Assembly (NCBI GenBank): GCA_003354055.1
Contig: PIVQ01000071.1
Coordinates: 1-18,481 of the forward strand
Origin: Desulfobacteraceae bacterium
Lineage (GTDB): Bacteria; Desulfobacterota; Desulfobacteria; Desulfobacterales; Desulfobacteraceae
Reading direction: 5' to 3'
DNA length: 18,481 nucleotides
Positions 15,717 through 18,481 of this stretch are shown here, piece by piece; position 1 is the first letter of the stretch; every line of letters starts with the position of its first letter. Both the position numbers and the translations under genes were made by a program. Under the pieces are notes generated by a model that was not told the DNA's origin, searched no databases, and saw only the letters and a list, made by a program, of their open reading frames with translations.

Positions 15717-16070
15717 ATGGAATTTATATATACAAAAAGTCAGGCACAGATCGCAGACCAACTGGTTGATGCAATGGATTCAAAATTCTTTAAATCCTTA
15801 AGCGAGCCTGTCCGGGTTCAGATTCTTAAATATCTTTTACTCCACGGCAGGACAGATATCGGAACCATAGCCGAAGATTTACCCCAGGACAGGTCTGTTA
15901 TTTCAAGACATTTGAATCTGATGCTGGAGGTGGGCATCCTAACGTGTGAAAAAGAGAGCCGCCATATGTATTATAGTTTGAATGCGACAGAATTTTTAAA
16001 TCGTTTTACAAGTATTACGCAACTTGTGAGTGACTGCGTAAAAGAATGCGGTCCGTTGTGTTGTAAATAA
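15717..16070 (+). CDS. arsR: ArsR-family metalloid-responsive repressor
   Basis: The product is a 117-residue winged-helix ArsR/SmtB repressor. Residues ~25-90 carry the fold: KFFKSLSEPVRVQILKYLL, the recognition helix DRSVISRHLNLMLEVGIL and the wing CEKESRHMYYSL. The CxC pair found in the recognition region of E. coli ArsR is missing; a C-terminal cluster C107, C111, C115, C116 (SDCVKECGPLCCK) probably forms the As(III) site, as in other ArsR subgroups with relocated sensors. I chose ATG 15717 over the TTG at 15711 because the promoter predicts a transcript starting there; no ribosome site precedes it. It sits directly upstream of arsM and most likely represses itself and arsM until arsenite binds. 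Confidence 0.88.
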   Translation: MEFIYTKSQAQIADQLVDAMDSKFFKSLSEPVRVQILKYLLLHGRTDIGTIAEDLPQDRSVISRHLNLMLEVGILTCEKESRHMYYSLNATEFLNRFTSITQLVSDCVKECGPLCCK

Positions 16071-16094
16071 GCTGCTATATATTTTTTGCTCCAA

Positions 16095-16116
16095 TATGTG
16101 CAAAAGTGCGCACATA
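16095..16116 (+). promoter_or_regulatory. Candidate ArsR operator in front of arsM
   Basis: TATGTGC (16095-16101) and GCACATA (16110-16116) form an exact 7-bp inverted repeat with an 8-base spacer in the 72-base arsR-arsM gap. A -10-like TATAAG (16121-16126) follows, and the RBS and ATG of arsM come next. The half-site contains the ATGTGCA heptamer of the arsR promoter. This suggests a second ArsR-controlled promoter dedicated to arsM and the rhodanese gene. Confidence 0.6.
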
Positions 16117-16142
16117 AACTTATAAGATGAAGGAGAAATACC

Positions 16143-16997
16143 ATGCAAAAAGAAGAAAAAATAAGAGAAACCGTTAGAAAGACCTATGGAAATGTGGCTA
16201 AGCTGACAGCCACGCAGGGGAAGTTTGTTCAACCGTCATCATCAGGAGTCTCCTGCTGCGGCGCCGATGGTCATGAAAATGAAGGAGTGTCGGCCGGATG
16301 CGGGTGCGGCTCAAAAGACATTAATCCGGAACTTATGTCTTCCCACTTAGGTTACTCAAAACAGGATTTGAATAATGCCCCTGAAGGTGCCAATCTTGGT
16401 CTGGGCTGTGGAAATCCAAAAACCATTGCCGGTATTAAAGAGGGAGAAACCGTAATCGATCTTGGATCGGGCGGTGGGTTTGATTGTTTCCTTGCCGCAA
16501 AAGAGGTCGGAGATACAGGACGCGTTATCGGCGTTGATATGACACCTGAAATGATCACTCGATCAAGGGAGAACTTGGGCAAAATGGAAATGGATAATGT
16601 TCAGTTTCGTCTGGGTGAGATTGAACATCTGCCGGTTGAAGATAATGTTGCCGACCTGATAATTTCAAATTGTGTTATAAACCTGTCCCCGGCAAAACAA
16701 CAGGTGTTCAACGATGCATTCAGGGTGTTGAAAAGCGGCGGCAGAATCGCCATATCAGATATTGTGGCCCTGCAACCATTGCCGGAGGATGTCAAAAATG
16801 ACCTTTTGCTGATCTCTGCCTGCATTGGTGGTGCTGCCACGGTTGAAGAGACTGAGAAAATGCTGGAAAAGGCCGGATTTGATCAGATAAAAATTACACC
16901 TGAGAAAGTCAGCCAGGACCTGGTGGATGAATGGTTGCCAAATAGCCGGGCGAGTGAGTTTGTGGCACCGGCGTATATTGAAGCTGTAAAATTATAA
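16143..16997 (+). CDS. arsM: Arsenite S-adenosylmethionine methyltransferase ArsM
   Basis: The 284-residue cytoplasmic enzyme transfers methyl groups from S-adenosylmethionine to arsenite, producing methylated arsenicals. The Rossmann SAM motif is VIDLGSGGGFD (104-114), with VIGVDMTPEM following. Arsenic-ligand cysteines expected of ArsM are present at C89 (LGLGCGNP), C177 (SNCVINLS) and C227 (SACIGGA). Additional cysteines near the N-terminus (C38-C39, C53, C55) resemble the N-terminal pair of other ArsMs. Length is normal. AAGGAG stands about 7 bases before ATG 16143. It is downstream of arsR and of a candidate ArsR operator, and is followed after 35 bases by a rhodanese gene. No arsenite pump or arsenate reductase is in view, so methylation may be the main detoxifying step encoded here. 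Confidence 0.94.
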   Translation: MQKEEKIRETVRKTYGNVAKLTATQGKFVQPSSSGVSCCGADGHENEGVSAGCGCGSKDINPELMSSHLGYSKQDLNNAPEGANLGLGCGNPKTIAGIKEGETVIDLGSGGGFDCFLAAKEVGDTGRVIGVDMTPEMITRSRENLGKMEMDNVQFRLGEIEHLPVEDNVADLIISNCVINLSPAKQQVFNDAFRVLKSGGRIAISDIVALQPLPEDVKNDLLLISACIGGAATVEETEKMLEKAGFDQIKITPEKVSQDLVDEWLPNSRASEFVAPAYIEAVKL

Positions 16998-17032
16998 ATT
17001 AGGCGGCAAAATAAAAGAAGGAGTACTTAAGA

Positions 17033-17605
17033 ATGCCAAGACTTTCACTGATTGAATCATTTTACAATCGTATGGATATTGGAATTTTTATGGAAATGGT
17101 ACACCATGCCAGAAAGGTCCATATCAAAATGAGTCCTAAGACGTTTATCAAACATCTTATTTTTGGCAAAGGATACGATGAACTGACACCACCGCAACTA
17201 AGCCGGAAATTAAGCTCCCCGGAAATTGCCCCCCTTATTGTTGATCTCCGGGAAAAAGGCAAGTTCAGAAAAGGCCATATTAATGGGGCTGTGCTGCATC
17301 CGTTTGATGATTTTCTGGGGGATATCCTGATGGATGACGGATATTCGGCCTATAAAAATAGCTTGGTGGTTCTGGTTTGTGATACCGGCCAGAAGAGTCG
17401 AGTAGCGGCCAGTGTATTATCAGATGAGGGGTTTACAAAGGTTGTCAGCTTAAACAGGGGAATGAGGCGGTGGAACCGATGGGAAAAACTTTTGTCACGC
17501 TGTGGACAAAACCGGATGAACCATGAGGTTCTGTCACAAGATGCAGCAGGTTTAAACTTTCAAAGTATAATCCAGTGCATTTGTTACCCTTTTAACAACC
17601 GTTGA
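17033..17605 (+). CDS. Rhodanese-like domain protein in the arsM operon
   Basis: This 190-residue protein carries one rhodanese domain at about residues 50-152, with LTPPQLSRKL, LIVDLREKGKFRKGHINGAV, the active-site loop VCDTGQKSRVA containing the catalytic C116, and VSLNRGMRRW. Such domains move sulfane sulfur or act as phosphatase-like arsenate reductases in related families. The ~48-residue N-terminal region (IGIFMEMVHHARKVHIKM) and the ~38-residue tail ending CICYPFNNR are not recognised. GAAGGAG precedes ATG 17033 by about 9 bases, and the gene is 35 bases after arsM, so co-transcription is likely. A role in sulfur transfer to arsenic or in redox recycling for ArsM is an inference. It converges with the next gene, leaving 42 bases. 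Confidence 0.83.
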   Translation: MPRLSLIESFYNRMDIGIFMEMVHHARKVHIKMSPKTFIKHLIFGKGYDELTPPQLSRKLSSPEIAPLIVDLREKGKFRKGHINGAVLHPFDDFLGDILMDDGYSAYKNSLVVLVCDTGQKSRVAASVLSDEGFTKVVSLNRGMRRWNRWEKLLSRCGQNRMNHEVLSQDAAGLNFQSIIQCICYPFNNR

Positions 17606-17647
17606 GCCTATTTCCACCATCCTTGTTCCCCGCCGCTCTCCGTCTTT

Positions 17648-18481
17648 CTACTTTGGTGAATTGTATTTTTGATAGTATTTATCGAGGAGATGCATGATAT
17701 TTTTACCAAGTGCCTCATATGACTCTGTCTTAAGGTTTGCCAGGGAAACCCGGATGGACCAGTTGTTGCGATCCTCCGCTGTGATTTGGGTTTCATCAAT
17801 CGATTCCTTTTCAAAAAAACCATAACCGGGCAGACAGATTGAAGACTCCTGGTAAGCCAACTGGAATACAAAATCAACAGGGTAAAAAGTTTTCAATAAA
17901 TAGAGTGGAAATTTATCGTCACTATATTGTGTTTGAGCCATTTCGAGAATATCTACAAGCGCATAGTAATAGGTATGATTATCGGCTGCACCATCACCGG
18001 GAGGAGAGATGGGCCAGGTTTCATAAAGCAGATGGGTCCGGTTGATTAGAATATCTCTCAGAGATAATTTGTAATCATCCTGGTAAATAAGATTATACAG
18101 GCAAAAGAGCGACATAACGGCCTGACCCGGACAGGCAATACCTGCGGTATGGCCCAGAGCCACCTCCCGGCTGTCCAGGCAGAGTCGGTCAATGAATTTT
18201 AGTGAGGACGGCATTTCTGAATCAATCAGATACCGTTTGTCCAGGGCCGCTTTCTTGCGGTTGTTATGATTAATAACATCCTTAATTATGTCATCCAGCA
18301 GGTTCTCTTGATTCAGCATGATCACTCCCAGCCGCCAGCCCGTCACGCCGAAATACTTGGAAAAAGAATAAACGGTAATACAATTATAGGGGATCCTGTC
18401 GATGATTGACTGGAAGTTGTTCACAAAAGTAGCATAAACAGCATCCACCAGTATAATGAGATCCTTGTTGTCCTCCTGTAC
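17648..18481 (-). CDS. aspD: Aspartate 4-decarboxylase-like PLP enzyme (fold type I), 5' partial
   Basis: About 277 C-terminal residues are visible; the gene continues beyond the right edge (full-length members are about 530 residues). The GTG at 18448 is not the start, as the frame is open to the edge. Diagnostic segments are LVDAVYATFV, the Schiff-base lysine in YSFSKYFGVTGWRLGV (codon 18356-18358), FIDRLCLDSREVALGHTAGI and SIRVSLANLKTESYEALG, which match aspartate 4-decarboxylase, an aminotransferase relative that makes L-alanine and CO2 from aspartate. The HTAGI block distinguishes it from ordinary aspartate aminotransferases. The family also desulfinates cysteine sulfinate to alanine and sulfite, which would connect it to sulfur metabolism. 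It converges with the rhodanese gene and is probably not part of the arsenic operon. Confidence 0.85.
   Translation of the reverse strand, partial: VQEDNKDLIILVDAVYATFVNNFQSIIDRIPYNCITVYSFSKYFGVTGWRLGVIMLNQENLLDDIIKDVINHNNRKKAALDKRYLIDSEMPSSLKFIDRLCLDSREVALGHTAGIACPGQAVMSLFCLYNLIYQDDYKLSLRDILINRTHLLYETWPISPPGDGAADNHTYYYALVDILEMAQTQYSDDKFPLYLLKTFYPVDFVFQLAYQESSICLPGYGFFEKESIDETQITAEDRNNWSIRVSLANLKTESYEALGKNIMHLLDKYYQKYNSPK

Overview
The window looks like a chromosomal stretch from a Gram-negative anaerobe. My best guess is a sulfate-reducer-like deltaproteobacterium (Desulfobacterota, perhaps Desulfobacteraceae). The reasons are an HDOD protein with a hybrid kinase, a C_GCAxxG_C_C redox protein, an ArsR/ArsM pair and an aspartate 4-decarboxylase in moderate-GC DNA with AGGAGG-type ribosome sites. 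The taxonomic guess is inference. There are no rRNA, tRNA or CRISPR features and no intact mobile element.

Region A (2-4385, + strand) is a tightly packed five-gene operon: a group II PLP-dependent decarboxylase (5' end outside the window), a small cupin resembling cysteine dioxygenase, two different ATP-grasp ligases, and a 12-TM MFS transporter. Together these suggest oxidation and decarboxylation of a cysteine-like amino acid to a hypotaurine/taurine-type amine, ATP-dependent conjugation to one or two further building blocks, and export. I do not recognise this combination as a named pathway, and it is the best candidate here for an undescribed system.

Region B (4668-8666, + strand) is a signalling module: a stand-alone receiver, an HDOD protein and an 860-aa hybrid histidine kinase with HisKA, HATPase, two receivers and an HPt domain. 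The receiver is separated from the other two by 74 bases; the last two genes are 1 base apart.

Region C (8762-14439, - strand) is a complete branched-chain-amino-acid-type (HAAT) ABC importer read in the order binding protein, LivG, LivF, LivH, LivM, followed by an alpha/beta hydrolase. All junctions are overlapping or under 20 bases. The hydrolase suggests that the imported ligand is an ester- or amide-like compound or a carboxylate related to one. Perfect inverted repeats lie inside livG and livM.

Region D (14440-15094) is a long non-coding stretch. It holds three GAACACA repeats on an 11-bp period, several palindromes, a candidate + strand promoter, and the decayed 3' end of an AraC-family regulator on the - strand.

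Region E (15095-17605, + strand) is an arsenic island: a C_GCAxxG_C_C protein, an ArsR repressor with a C-terminal cysteine cluster, the arsenite methyltransferase ArsM and a rhodanese-domain protein. The arsR start codon sits where transcription is expected to begin, so the mRNA may be leaderless. A shared ATGTGCA heptamer occurs at both candidate ArsR operators.

Region F (17648-18481, - strand) is the 3' half of an aspartate 4-decarboxylase-like PLP enzyme that runs off the window. This family is known to act on cysteine sulfinate, which echoes Region A, although the two are 13 kb apart.
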